A stretch of 64,000 nucleotides of DNA, taken from Azadirachta indica. Taxonomy: Eukaryota > Streptophyta > Magnoliopsida > Sapindales > Meliaceae. Shown in pieces: positions 36,992-49,421 of this stretch. How positions within the stretch are numbered: position 1 is the stretch's first letter; every line of letters begins with the position of its first letter. The translations under genes were made by a program, and so were the position numbers. The DNA is taken from positions 8,078,350-8,142,349 of the forward strand of contig CM040452.1 of NCBI GenBank assembly GCA_022749755.1. Reading direction: 5' to 3'. A model generated the notes under the pieces. It was not told the origin of the DNA. It saw only the letters and a list, made by a program, of their open reading frames with translations, and searched no databases.

Positions 36992-37763
36992 TGTTGAGAT
37001 AAACTAATACAAACCAATTTGCAAAAGCACAATAATTACCTTATCCTCTCTTGCGTGAATCTAATAGAAAACAAACAAACAAAGCAACAATCTTTGGGCA
37101 CAAAATCAATTCTTGGACAGCAACCACATTAATAACAAAATAACTATAACACAATCAATTTTAACGTGAAAAACCTCCCCAATGTGAGGAGTAAAAACCA
37201 CGGAACCGTAGTCCACCCAAAAAAACTCCACTATAATCAAATAATGGGAATATACAATTTCTTTCTAATTAGAACTAGAGGTACACATCCACAATATTCT
37301 CAAGATCACACAATTTTGGCAAACAATCAAGTTTTATAAAGAAATTAGAGAGAGTTCAAGAAAAACATCACCAAAATGATGGACTAACTTTCAATTACGA
37401 AATCTGGAGAAAGAGAGCTTCAAATTTGATATCCACCGTTCATAATTTAGCCCTCTGAGTTAGGAAGCTACTGGTAAAATTTCAACTCAATCGGATCACG
37501 AATCGACCTCCGATCAGCCACTTGATCAAAACTGTTTCCAATTTACTATTCTGCCTCTCTCTCGTGAACAGTATCCGCCTCTCTCAAAAATGATAAACAG
37601 TGTCTGTTTCTCTTCTAAACACACACATATATATTGTAACAAAAGAATTAAAATATTAACCCTATTTGAGAAAAAATCAAAATGTCCTTAGGCTAATTGG
37701 GCTTAGTTACTATTGAAAAGAAAATTTGGGCTATCTTTAAATAGGAGGAAACCCAACCCAATA
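36992..37763 (-). repeat. Copia copy 2 3' LTR
   Basis: 772 bp from TGTTGAG to CCCAATA on the plus strand. It differs from both 5' LTRs at many positions (GCAAAAGC for GCGGAAGC, GCGTGAATCTAATAG for GTGTGAACTTAATAG). Confidence 0.9.
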
Positions 37764-37776
37764 AATCTCCCCCTTT
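37764..37776 (-). other. Copia copy 2 polypurine tract
   Basis: Minus strand AGAAAGGGGGAGATT lies directly before the 3' LTR (TATTGGGTTGGG). This is the expected plus-strand DNA primer site. Confidence 0.8.
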
Positions 37777-37780
37777 CTGA

Positions 37781-40700
37781 CTATATGGAGGGATTTACTA
37801 ACCTAACAATCGAACAACAAACTTCAAGCTTTTGGCTCATAAGAGTTTTGGTTAACATATCAGAGGTATTGTAATTTGTGTGAATCTTTTCAAGCTTAAA
37901 CATATTATCATTAAGTGCATCTCTTAACCAATGATATCTCACATCAATATGTTTTGATTTTGCATGAAAAGAGGAATTCTTACTCAAGTAAATTCACTCA
38001 AGTAAACTACCACATATCGTTGTTGCTTGAAATCGAGTTCCTGTAAGAACCTCTTCATCCACAACAATTCTTTGCATGCTTCAGTCGTTGTAATGAATTC
38101 TGCCTCTATAGTGGAAAGTGCAACACATTTTTGTAGCCCTGATGATACAGCTCCACCTGAAAGTGTCATCAAGTAACCCATAGTAGATTTTCGAGTATCA
38201 ACATCTCCAGCCATATCTGAATCTGTATAGTCAACTAACACAGGTTCTCCACTTCCAAATGTGAGTTTGAAATCAGAAGTACCTTGAAGATATCTCATAA
38301 TCCACTTCACTGCATTCTAATGCTCTCTTCCTGGATTGGATAAAAATTTACTAATAATATCGACTACATGAGCTATATCTGGTCTTGTGCATACCATCGC
38401 ATACATCAAGCTTCCAACTGCTGAAGCATAAGGAACTCTTTCCATATCTTTTTTCTCTTTATCTATTGTAGGGGACTACTTGGTACTTAACTTAAAGTGT
38501 GTAGCAAGAGGAGTGCTAACCACTTTAGCGTTGCTCATATTAAAACTTTCAAGTACTTTTTCAATGTAATGCTTATGTGATATACATAACTTCTTGACTG
38601 CTCTATCTTGATAAATTCGAATGCCAAGGATTTATTTTACTGGCCCTAAATCCTTCATAGCAAAGGATTTGCTCAACTGCTTCTTTAACCTGTCAATTCT
38701 AGAAGCATTACTACTAACAATCAACATGTCATTAACATAAAGTAACAATATGATAAAATCATCATCTGAGAATTTCTACACAAAAACATAATGGTCAGAA
38801 GAAGTTTTTCGGTAGCCTTGCTCCTTCATAACTGGTTCAAACTTCTTATACCACTATCTTGGTGCCTATTTCAAGCCATAGAGGCTTTTCTTCAGCTTGC
38901 ACACATAGTCTTCTTTTCCTTTTATTTTGAAATCCTCTAACTGCTTCATATAAATTTCTTTATCTAAGTCTCCATATAGAAAAGCAGTCTTTACATCTAT
39001 CTGCTCAACCTCCAAGTCAAAACTAGCTGCTATGCCCAATACCACACGAATGGATGACATCTTGACAACTGGAGAGAAGATTTCATCAAAGTCAACAGCT
39101 TTCCTTTGGCTAAATCTGTTGACAACCAATTTGGCTTTATATCGTGGCTCCGAGGTATGTTCTTCCTGTTTCACTCTGTATACCCATTTATTCTTCAAAG
39201 CTCTTTTACCTTTAGGTAACTTCATCAACTCAAATGTGTGATTTTCATACAGTGACTTCATCTCGTCTTGCATGGCATCAATCTACTCCTTCTTATGTTC
39301 ACTTTCTACTGCTTTTACATAACATTCAAGTTCTCCCCTATCAGTTAGTAACACATACTCACTTGTAGGATACCGTGTGGAAGGTTGTCGGTTTTTGGTA
39401 GATCTTCTGAGTGAAGCATCTAGTGAAGCCTCTGAAGTAGATGACTAATCTTGAACATCATCATCAACCTCAACCTATGTATGAGTGTCAATATCACCTA
39501 CACCATGTTGGTTATCCTGGACTTCATTTGTAAGTTGTGTTGGAATATGTGTAGGAAGAACTGAATTCAAGTCTATCAACGCATCACTATACTGAGGCAT
39601 TGCTTCTTTTGACTTCTCAATATCCTGTATAATTTGGTTTTCCATAAATATAGCATCCCGACTTCTTACAAGTTTCTTTTGCGCTAGATCATAAAACCTG
39701 TAGCCAAACTCAGCCGAGAAATACACACTATCTTATCTTAACATCAAGTTTAGACTTTTCATCTTTGGGAATATGCACAAATGCTTTACATCCAAAGACA
39801 CGCAAATAATCATAAGCAACATTCTTTCCTGATCAAACTTTATCTGGAACATCAAAGTCTAAAAGAACACACGGTGTGAGATTCAATACATATACAACTG
39901 TATTCAAAGCCTCCCCTTAAAAAATAATTGGCAATTGTGCTTGTGAAAGCAAACATCTCACTCTTTCAGCTAGTGTTCTATTCATCCTCTCAGCTAGTCC
40001 ATTTAATTGAGGAGTCTTCGGAGGTGTCTTTTGATGACGAATTCCTAACTGTCTGCAATACTCATCAAATGGTCCAGAATACTCACCCCCATTATTAGTT
40101 CTGATGCACTTCAACTTCTTCCCAGTCTGTCTCTCAACTGAGGCCTAAAACTGTTTGAATACATCTAGTATTTGATCCTTTATCTTCAATGTATAAACCC
40201 ACAACTTCCTTGCGTGATCATCTATAAAAGTCACAAAATAGAGAGCACCACCAAGTGTTTTTGTTTTCATAGGGCCACAAACATCAGAGTGTACTAGTTC
40301 GAGTATACCTGATTTTCTTGAAGGTGGAGATGTCTTGAAGGTAGTCCTAGTTTGCTTCCCTGCCAAGCAATGAACATACTTCTTCAAAGATTCATTTTCA
40401 TTCCAGAAAGCATATTCTTCTTAGCTAAAACATTCAAACCCTTCTCACTCATGTGACCAAGTCTTCTATACCATAACTCAATTGTATCATCATTTTTTAC
40501 TATATTGATATTGCTATCTGCAATCTTTGCTTGCATAAAGTATAATAAAGAACATTTACTTCTTTGGGCCACAACCATGGAATTTTTGCTAAGCTTCCAT
40601 TTACCATCACTAAAGTTGCTAAAGAAACCCTTATCATCAAGTTTACCTGCAGAAATCAAGTTCAAACGAATATCAGGAATATGCTTGACATTTTTCAAAA

Positions 40701-40862
40701 GTAACATCGTGCCATTATTGGTCTCTAAGCACACATTTCCTATGCCTATAGCTGTAGCTAAGGCATTATTTCCCATCTTAACGTCTCCAAAATCACTGGA
40801 TATATAAGATGTAAAGAATTCCCTTCGCGATGTAGCATGAATAGAGGCACCACTTCAATTAC
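37781..40862 (-). pseudogene. Copia copy 2 pol (degenerate)
   Basis: The protease region near 40850 lacks one base in the GATAGT codons of the active-site triad. The pre-integrase domain is at 40776-40384 (LLKNVKHIPDIRLNLISAGK, ELWYRRLGHMSEKGLNVLAK). The integrase core is at 40387-39917, with HSDVCGPMK intact but the second catalytic Asp replaced (RTNNGGEYS, about 40091-40096), and the Glu in PQLNGLAERMNRT present. Reverse transcriptase at 39273-38700 includes VDFDEIFSPVVKMSSIR and KTAFLYGDLDKEIYM. The active-site box is YVNDM (38725-38739). The connection and RNase H are at 38450-37984 (VGSLMYAM, STMGYLMTLSGGAVS, LSTIEAEFITTTEACKELLW), with a C-terminal piece at 37987-37781 (HIDVRYHWLRDAL, TSDMLTK). 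Frame breaks occur throughout. TNT1/Tork-like. Confidence 0.88.
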
Positions 40863-41736
40863 CCAGTTGGTCTCATGGCACACAAGGTTGACAACATCAT
40901 CATCATACATAATAAGAAAGTCATTTGTAACAGTAGCAACTCTGTCATCATCACTACTGTCATCATTTTTCTTTTTCTTTCCTTTATCCTTCTTGTTGTC
41001 TCGCTTGAGTTGTCAACATTACTTCTTTATATGCCCCTTCAAATCACAATGATAGCATTTGACATTGGCAAACTTGTTGGTCTTACTTTTACTTTTATCT
41101 CTGTTCTTCGAACCTCTACTCTTACTCTCCCCCTCTTTTCTGTGACTAAGATATCTAATTTTGAAGAACCCTGTGACTTTTTTCTATCCTCTTCATTCAG
41201 AACACTATTCTTAGCCAATTCCATTGTGATAATACTATTAAGAGTTAAATTAGATAATGACATTCTAAATGTCTCCCATGAGCCCGGTAATATGCCTAAA
41301 AGTCATAACCATTGTATTTCATCTTCAAATTTGATGTTCATTCCAGCCAACTGATTAATGATTCCCTGAAATGCATTCAAGTGATTTGTCATGGGTTTTC
41401 CATCTCGCTATTTCAAATTCATCATCTGCTTTATCAAAAATAGTTTATTGTTCCTGGTTTTTCTGGCAATAACTCTTCAAGCTTATTCCACAAAGAACTT
41501 GCATTTGTCTCTCCACTAATGTGATTCAAAACATTGTCATCTACTCATTGTCTGATATACCCACACACTTAACGATGAAACAACTTCTATAATGCATTTG
41601 TTTTATTATCGGGTTTCTGTTTCTCAAACACGAGTAAATAATAATCTTTTACATATAAAAGATCTTCCATCTTTCCCTTCCATAAATGATAATTTGCACC
41701 ATTTAAATTAACTATTCTACTTGTATTAGCTTCCAT
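40863..41736 (-). pseudogene. Copia copy 2 gag (degenerate)
   Basis: ATG at 41736 (MEANTSRIVNLNGANYHLWK). The C-terminal zinc knuckle CYHCDLKGHIKK lies near 41055-41020, where the next codon is TAA instead of the TAT of copy 1, followed by the TGA shared by both copies. The shared stop was already present before the segmental duplication. Confidence 0.78.
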
Positions 41737-41786
41737 CATTCAACACAAGACACAAAACAAATATAACCAAAGCTCTGATACCACTT

Positions 41787-42556
41787 TGTTGGGATAAATT
41801 AATACAAACCAATTTGCGGAAGCACAATAATTACCTTATCCCCTCTTGTGTGAACTTAATAGGAAACAAACAAATAGAGTAACAATCTTTGGGCACAAAA
41901 TCAATTCTTGGACAGCAACTACATCATCAATAAAACAACTATAACACAATCAAATTTAACGTGAAAAACCTCCCCAATGTGAGGAGTAAAAATCACGATA
42001 CCGTAGTCTATCCAAAAAAACTCCATTATAATCAAATAATGGGAATACAAAATTTCTCTCTAGCTAAAACTAGAGGTATACATCCACAATATTCTCAAGA
42101 TTACACAATCTTGGCAAACAATTAAGTTTTACAAAAAAATTAGAGAGAGTTCAAGAAAAATATCATCAAAATGTGACCTAACTTTTAACCACGAAATTTG
42201 GAGAAAGGGAGCTTCAAATCTGATCTCCATCGTTCAGAATTTAATCTTCTGAGTTAGGAAGTTGCTGGTAAAATTTCAGTTCAATTGAACTACGAATCAA
42301 CCTCCGATCAACCACTTGATTAAAACTGTTCCCAGTTTATTATTCTGCCTCTCTCTCGTAAACAGTACCCGCCTCTCTAAAAACGATGAACAGTGCCTGT
42401 TTCTCTTCTAAACACACACATATATATTGTAGCAAAAGAATTAAAACATTAACCTTACTTGAGAAAAGATCAAAATATCCTTGAACTAATTGGCCTTAGT
42501 TACTATTGAAGAGAAAATTTGGACTATCTTCAAATACAAGGAAACCTAACCCAATA
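41787..42556 (-). repeat. Copia copy 2 5' LTR
   Basis: 770 bp from TGTTGGG to CCCAATA on the plus strand, next to the primer-binding site. Its closest relative here is the 5' LTR of copy 1. Confidence 0.9.
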
Positions 42557-42599
42557 ATATTATGGTGCTTGATTTATCCTAACTCCATTGCAATCCCCA

Positions 42600-43625
42600 C
42601 CTAATATAAAATCCTAGAATGACTATATAATCTTTGTTAAAATTTTCTAATCTTTTATCAAAAGCCACTAAAGATGGTTAATGATATCAGAGGATGTAGA
42701 GGAAGGATCTATGTATATGACATAAGATAAAGATAAAGGCAACCCTACCTATATAATTAGAGATCCCAAATAAGTACATACCGGTGAAAAACAAGTCACT
42801 TATTTTTATTGTAACACTATTAATATTATACTTGAATGTGTTAAGTGACTCTTATAGCAAGATATTTCTTAACTGAGCTAGATAGAAAGGGTTAGTTTTT
42901 GTGCTCTAAATGAACTTTGTAGCCCAAACATTGCATAGTGATATGTTTGAACTGTGGAACACACTTGATAGAGGTTCACCTTTATGTATGTAGAATTAAG
43001 TCAATTCCTGTGAGAACTTAGGTAAACATCTCTCGGTCATTGATTAATTTCATACATGCACATGATCATCAAAGTGTCAAACTACATAACAACTCATTCC
43101 AGAGAATTTAATGTAGCTAGATAGTCCTCTGAATTGTGCAAAGGGATACTGGTGCTTAGAAATATTATATTTTATTAGGTTCTTGTAAGATGCGGTTAGT
43201 TGTCCAATTGTTGCTTCACAGTCTAAAAGCACCACTATGTATACATTAGATCTAACAAGTTTTGTAGTAACTGTTCATCATATTTTGAAATAGAGAGATT
43301 AGTGAAAATTTGTGTGTTTCAAATATCCTAATTAATTGATCATTATGCAGACTATAAATATTGAAATCATTCTTAATTTTTCCTTTATTATTTATGTTAT
43401 AAATTTTGATCATTTGTTAATTACAAAGCTATAATTTAATGGTCAAATTCTGACAACATTAATGTGTAACATAACGGTGACTTAATAATTTTTACTATTA
43501 AAAAAGAGAGTCATCAACACTTGTGGTGTGATGAAAAATTACAAAGATTTTCTCTTCATATAATTATTATTAAAAAAATAATAACTATATAGTTGCTCTA
43601 AAATTATGTATTTAAGAGTGCACCC
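42600..43625. other. Conserved NAC intergenic spacer, copy 3
   Basis: Duplicate of 10080-11100 with small changes. The minus-strand frame seen in copy 2 of the spacer is interrupted. No supported gene. Confidence 0.55.
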
Positions 43626-44690
43626 TTATATGCAATAGACCTTTTGTTTTTATTTTTTATTTTTCTTTTTTTTCTTTTCGAACTCATACTTTTATTACTC
43701 TTTATGTCAACTAGGATCAAGTAGTGATATTTAATGAATTGTTTCACTTTTTGTTACTTATATTCAAGATCAGAAGCAAGCATAATCTTGCAAATATATA
43801 TACTAATTATATTTCATTCTACTATACATAAAGTTGAAATACATTTGGATTCTAGAGTTGAAACGATTAATTTCTATAATGCTAGTTGAATTAAATTGAA
43901 AAATATAATTTGTAACAAATTACTTTTTTTAAAATAATATTATTCCAAGATACATTAAAATATAATAAAAGGCTTTCATAATTTCATTCCAATAGGTTCT
44001 GCAATACCATTATAATTGCTAAGACAATTAGGGTTCGTTTATTAGAGCTCTTCAAATAGAGTTTTTTGCAGTAAACTTTTTAGGCGTACAGCTTTTATAT
44101 GTAGAATTTTTAACAAAAATTTATTAGTCGTTTGCTTGTTACAAATAATTTTTTAGAAAATTTGAGTAATCACTTTATTAGAGAAATTTTTAATGTTCTA
44201 TTTTAAAAAAATAACTAAAAAATTTTTAAAATAAAATAAAGACTTTTATCATTACAAAACCATTTTGGTTAAAAAAAAAGTCAAAGCAAACGGGCATTTA
44301 AAATGTGTACATATATAGTCAGCATTTACAAAATTCGGCCACAACTGTAGTAAGAGGTTACAAATATAATTTCATAATTTGGTTAGAATTAGTCATTGCA
44401 GTGTAATTATATTCTAATCAGTAAATACATTTTTCGTAATCAAAATCAAAATGCCTATTTTAATTAAATTCTAATTAAGACATATTAAAATAAAATATCA
44501 TTTATATATATTACAACCAGACCTTTGCAGGTTCAACCATAGATTTTTAAAAAAAAAAAAAGTCAGTCTTGTAAGAGAATTCATAGTTTTTGTTAACAAC
44601 AATTTCAATGTCCTGACTAAATGGTAAAACATATGTCCATGGAACAGGATTTTTTCTTGATTTAATCCAATAAACTAAAGATTAATTTTA
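43626..44690 (+). pseudogene. Inverted type 1 NAC promoter and exon 1 relic
   Basis: Duplicate of 11101-12170. It carries the short MITE-like insertion (about 44030-44299) and ends in the same ATG TCC TGA exon 1 relic near 44607. Confidence 0.6.
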
Positions 44691-45412
44691 AAACTTCTAA
44701 TTAAATTCATGATCTACCAAATCCTATAAGAACCAGATCTAATCAATCAAATTGGATTACGTTTATGTCACTCTGTTCATAATTTTATACTACAATACTA
44801 TAATTAATTTGCTACTTATTATATCTCAATTCTATTGTATCAAATTTAAAATAATCAGGTGGCGATAATCTCTATTTTTTAAGTTTTTTTAAAAATAAAA
44901 TTTCATAAATTTTTAATATTCTTTTATTATTTTATTTCTTTTCATTTAATTGACGTTCATAAAAATATACAATATATGCATGTCATAATTTCTTACAAAA
45001 CGGCATATATTTGATGCAATTTATAAGAGTGTGATTGAATAAATATTGTGTTTAAATTTGATCCTATATCTTGTAATATTGTAGTTCATAAATTAGCTTG
45101 ATGGGTCCTGTGTTTCAATGAATGATATTAATTCCATTAAAAATGAAAACAATAAAAAGGAGAAAATGACTTCAATAACTCATTGCATTTAGTTAATTCA
45201 ACAAATCACAAATAAAACATAAAACCAAACCAATTACTTAGGTTGGGATACAGATCAAATCCCTTATTGATCCTAACTATAGTGAATCAAATAACAATAG
45301 GTAAAAAGGATATAAGAAATAGGTAGCTAGTAAGAATTTTCTTTTTTATTCTTCTACACGTAATTAACTATAATATTTTTAGCTATCGTTAATGCCACTC
45401 TCCTTCCGGTTT
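44691..45412. other. 3' flank of NAC copy F
   Basis: Duplicate of 12171-12888, no gene seen. Confidence 0.6.
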
Positions 45413-46336
45413 TCAATCTTGGGAGGATAAGTAGAGAACACAGAATGCCAATTGAGATAGCTGCAATTAATTACAAACAAATATATACAATCAGGAATCA
45501 TCATAAAAATTGTAAAAATAATTAATTAAATGTCACCTACATTTGCTAGCGTGTACTCCTTCATAAGCCACTGAGTTTTCTCTTTAGATGCTTTATGGTA
45601 AGCAAATGACTTCTGTGTAGCAGATCGATTACCATGCTCGTCTACAATGTCTTTAAACGGCCCTCTCATCTTTCAAGAGCCTTTACTTGGAGTTTGTTTG
45701 TTAATAACCTCTCCGTGCTTGTACATTAAGTGTGTGGAGAAGTACTTCTTTCGATGCCAGTTTCAATTCCTAAACCTATATTTGATATATATGAATTAGA
45801 AAAATCTATCGTGTTTTTAGTATATAATAATTTTTAAAATATATGGTAAGCATTAAATTTTAGCAAGAATATTTAATTTTTAAATTTATATTTAATATTC
45901 AATGATTTAATTCGACAACAATTGTGACTTCAAAATTACAAAAAAATGTAATTTTAAACCTATAATATCCCAATTTAAAACATAATATACGTCCCAAATC
46001 ACACAATTAAGAAAAGAAAGATGATTTTCCATAATTTAACTATGATATTGTGTTTGCCTATACATGTGTTCTAGAAGCACGACTATTATAAGAACAGAAA
46101 AATAAAAATTTGCTTATCATCAAATAAGAAAAAAAATTAGAGATATATAAACGTAGTTACTTACTATACAACTCTCCGAGTTCATGATCGTAAAAGTTTA
46201 TATTGTCTAATATAAAATCAAAACTTTCATCATCAGTCAAAACGGACTGCTCATTCCTGAGTAGCCTTACAATTTCGAAATTGTTTGGATCAAAGACAAA
46301 TTCATAACAAAGTATTTTGTCATTTGAAGAGGCCAT
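45413..46336 (-). pseudogene. NAC copy F (type 2), frameshifted
   Basis: Duplicate of copy B. Exons are 46336-46165, 45775-45541 and 45460-45413. Exon 1 is open (MASSNDKILCYEFVFDPNNF). Exon 2 has the same one-base loss and the same TGG-to-TGA stop as copy B, but keeps GAG where B has TAG. Exon 3 gives LSQLAFCVLYLSSQD and a stop. Confidence 0.85.
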
Positions 46337-47112
46337 TGAAGTTGTTCTTCACAAAAACTATGTATTCTCTTGACAGAGTGGTTAATTATTTGTGTCTATG
46401 CGTATTGCAAAGGCCTAGTTATAATTTATATAACTGACATTATTTTTTAATATTTGTTAATTAGAATTGAATTGAAATAAAAATTTCGAATTGGATTATG
46501 ATAATAAAATATTTGCTAATTAGAATAAAATTGCACTGCTATAAATAATTTTAACCAAATTATGAGATTATATGTATTTCTAAGCTCTAGCTGCAGTCAC
46601 GGCCAAGTTTCGTAAATGCTAGCTGTGTGCACATATTAATTGTCTTAGCAATTAGAATGGTGCTGCAATAACCACTTTGAATGAGATTATGAAAACCTTT
46701 TATTATATTTTATTATGTCTTGGAAAAATATTGTATTAGAAATAGTAATATGTTATAAATTATATTTATTCAAAAAATATTGTAGAAACTGATACAACTT
46801 TAGAATTCGATAGTATTTCTACTTTGTATATATAGTAGAAGAAAATGTAATTAATATATTAATCCACAAGCTTATGGTTGCTTTTGTTCTTGAACATTAT
46901 TAACAAAAAACAAAAGTGGTCATTAACTATCACAACTTGATCCTAGTTGATATAAAAGATAATACGTTAATAAAGAAAAATAAAAAACAAAAAATTAAAA
47001 CAAAAGGTCTATTGACAACAGTAATTAAAAACAAATGACAACAGTAAAAAGAATATAAGAAACAACTAGCAGGAATTTTTTATTCTTCTAGGCGAAATTA
47101 ATTATAACTATC
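46337..47112 (-). promoter_or_regulatory. 5' flank of NAC copy F joined to 3' flank of copy G
   Basis: Same fusion as 13814-14589: the type 2 upstream region runs to GGTCTATTG near 47013 and joins the 3' flank of the next type 1 gene, so the junction predates the segmental duplication. Confidence 0.5.
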
Positions 47113-47958
47113 TTAGTAGAGAACACAGAGTGCCAATTGAGGTGCCTACAATTAATTAAAAATATATATATACAATAAGGAATCATTATAAAATTTGTAA
47201 CAATAATTAATTAAAAATATACACATTCTATGTCACTTCCTTGGTTTTGATTTGCTAGCATATACTCTTTCATGAGCGACCTAGTTTTTTCTTTAGATGT
47301 ATTATAGTAAGCAAATGACTTCTTTCGAACAGATAGATTTCCATGTTCGTCTGCAATATCTTTAGATGGCTCCGTCATTCTCCAAGATCCTCCACTTTTA
47401 GTTTGTTTATTGGTAACCCTTCCGTACCTATTCTCTAAATGTGTGAAGAAGTACCTCTTCTTGTGAATCGACTCGATTCCTGAACCTGTGTTTATATATA
47501 TATATTTGCAAAATCATTTGTGTTTTTAGTACATAACAATTATTAAAGCATATGATAAGCATTAATTTTTATGATAAATATTAAAGCATATTAGTTTTTT
47601 ATTTATATTTAATATCTAAGTATTCAATTCAACAACAATCAAAACTTTAAAATCACAAAAATAATAATTTTAAAACTTTGATATCTCAATCTTAAACACA
47701 CACACACACAAACACCTTTTACAAGCACAACTTTTATTAAAAAGGAAAAATAAAAATTTGTTTATCATCAAACAACAAAAAATTGGAGATACATAAATGT
47801 ACGTACTTATCATAGAGCTCTTCAGGCTCTTGACCGTAAAAATCTGTATCAGATATAAATTTGAAACCTTCATCATAATTGAGTAGTGTCACAATATCTG
47901 AATTGGTTGGATCAAATACCTCTCCAAGAAAATGTACTTCGTCGTCTAATGAGCACAT
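47113..47958 (-). pseudogene. NAC copy G (type 1), both splice donors broken
   Basis: Duplicate of copy C. Exons are 47958-47811, 47485-47241 and 47145-47113. The first donor is GATAAG (shared with C) and the second has changed from GTAAGT to GGAAGT (private). Exon 1 reads MCSLDDEVHFLGEVFDPTNSD. Exon 2 also carries MTEPSK and RSLMKEY. The reading frames are open but cannot be spliced normally. Confidence 0.82.
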
Positions 47959-48557
47959 TGAATTGTTCTTCACAAAAACTACGAATAAATCTCTTGCAAG
48001 AGTGGTTGATTATTATTGTTATCTATGCCTGAAGCTGCAAAGATGTGATTGCTATAATATATATAGCTGACATTCTATTAATATTTGTTAATTAGAATTG
48101 AATTGAAATAAAAATTTCAAATATGATAATAAAGTATTTGCTAATGCGAATATAATTGCACTGCAGTAAACAGTTTTAACCAAATTATGAGATTATATTT
48201 TTAAGCTTTGGCTGCAGCCATGGCTAAGTTTTTTTGGTAAATAATGCCAGCTATGTGCACATATTAATTGTCTAATTAGCAATTAGAATAGTGCTGCAAT
48301 AACCTCTTTGAATGAGATTATGAAAACCTTTTATTATGATTTATTATTTCTTGAAAAAGTATTGTATTAGAAAAAGTAATTTGTTACAAATAATATTTAT
48401 GAATTTGATTCAAAAAGTATTATAGAAATCGTTTCAACTTTAGAATCCAATTGTATTTCAACTTAATACATAGTAGAAGAAAATATAATTAGTATATAAA
48501 TATGCAACCTTATCGTTGCTTTTGTTCTTGAATATTATTTGTCGGATATATAATTGG
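47959..48557 (-). promoter_or_regulatory. 5' flank of NAC copy G
   Basis: Duplicate of 15435-16034. Confidence 0.5.
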
Positions 48558-49421
48558 TGGGGTAAATTTCCTTTTCCCCCTTAAGATTTTTCCAAATACC
48601 TACATATTTCCTCAAATTTAAAATATTTCCTGTTAGGTCCTCCTGATAACTTTAATAACCGCAAAATTTAAATTTCAGGGATATACAAGTAATTAAACAC
48701 CATAACACAGTAAAATTCTATTTAAATTATCAAATTAGCAAAACAATCAATAAATAAATCATGAAATTAATAATAAATAATAAAATTAACAAAACAATAA
48801 ATAATAAATTATTAAATCATTAAACTAACTTAATAAAAAGTAAATAATCATAAATTAACAATATATAACACAATTAACAAAATAATAAATCATTAAATTA
48901 ACAAATAAATAAATCATAAAATTAACTAAATAATAAATCGTTAAATTAAAAAATAAATAAAGAAATCATAAAACTAACAATAAATGATAAAAATTAAGAA
49001 AATAATAAATCATTAAATGGAGAAATAAATAAATAAATCATAAAATTAACAATAAATAATAAAAATTAAAAAAATAATAAATCATTAAGTTAACTAATTA
49101 ATAAATAAATCATAAAATTAACAACAAATAATAAAAATAAAAAAATAATAAATCATTAAGTTAACTAATAAATAAATAAATTAATAAATCATTAAATTAA
49201 CTATAGATAATAAAATTTAATAAATAATAAAATTAGCAATAAATATTAAAAGTATTAATGTTTAATAAAATAATAAAGTAAGGTCATAGTGTTATCATTG
49301 TAAAAGTACAAATTTACTATTATACGAATTGACAAAAGGATCTAATGGGTAATGTTTTAAATTTCAGAGGGGTAAATGGTATTTGCAAAAACTTTAAGGG
49401 GGAAAAGGGAATTTGTCCTTA
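48558..49421. mobile_element. AT-rich TIR element E5
   Basis: Duplicate of E2, but with a longer interior array (48740-49265 against 16210-16690), so the array changed length after duplication. It has the same flanking direct repeat. Confidence 0.65.

Larger units (their letters stand above)
36992..42556 (-). mobile_element. Ty1-copia retrotransposon, copy 2, full length (5565 bp)
   Basis: Complete structure on the minus strand: 5' LTR 41787-42556, primer-binding site TGGTATCAGAGC (41783-41772), Gag, protease, integrase, reverse transcriptase, RNase H, polypurine tract, and 3' LTR 36992-37763. Target duplication is GTATT (36987-36991) against ATATT (42557-42561); copy 1 keeps GTATT on the matching side. 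The domain order protease-integrase-RT-RNase H is Ty1-copia. Stops, frameshifts and active-site changes leave it unable to encode its own proteins. Confidence 0.93.
34686..42599. mobile_element. hAT-like element H3 interrupted by copia
   Basis: Left end TAGGGTTGACAATTT after ACTAATAT; right end CCATTGCAATCCCCA followed by CCTAATAT (42600-42607). Without the nested copia (36992-42556) and one copy of its target duplication the element is about 2.34 kb, similar to H1 and H4. Noncoding interior. Confidence 0.75.

Noticed and set aside
36992..42556. Endogenous pararetrovirus or virus
   Set aside because: Domain order protease-integrase-RT-RNase H, LTRs, tRNA-Met primer site and a 5-bp target duplication identify a Ty1-copia retrotransposon; no envelope or movement protein is present.
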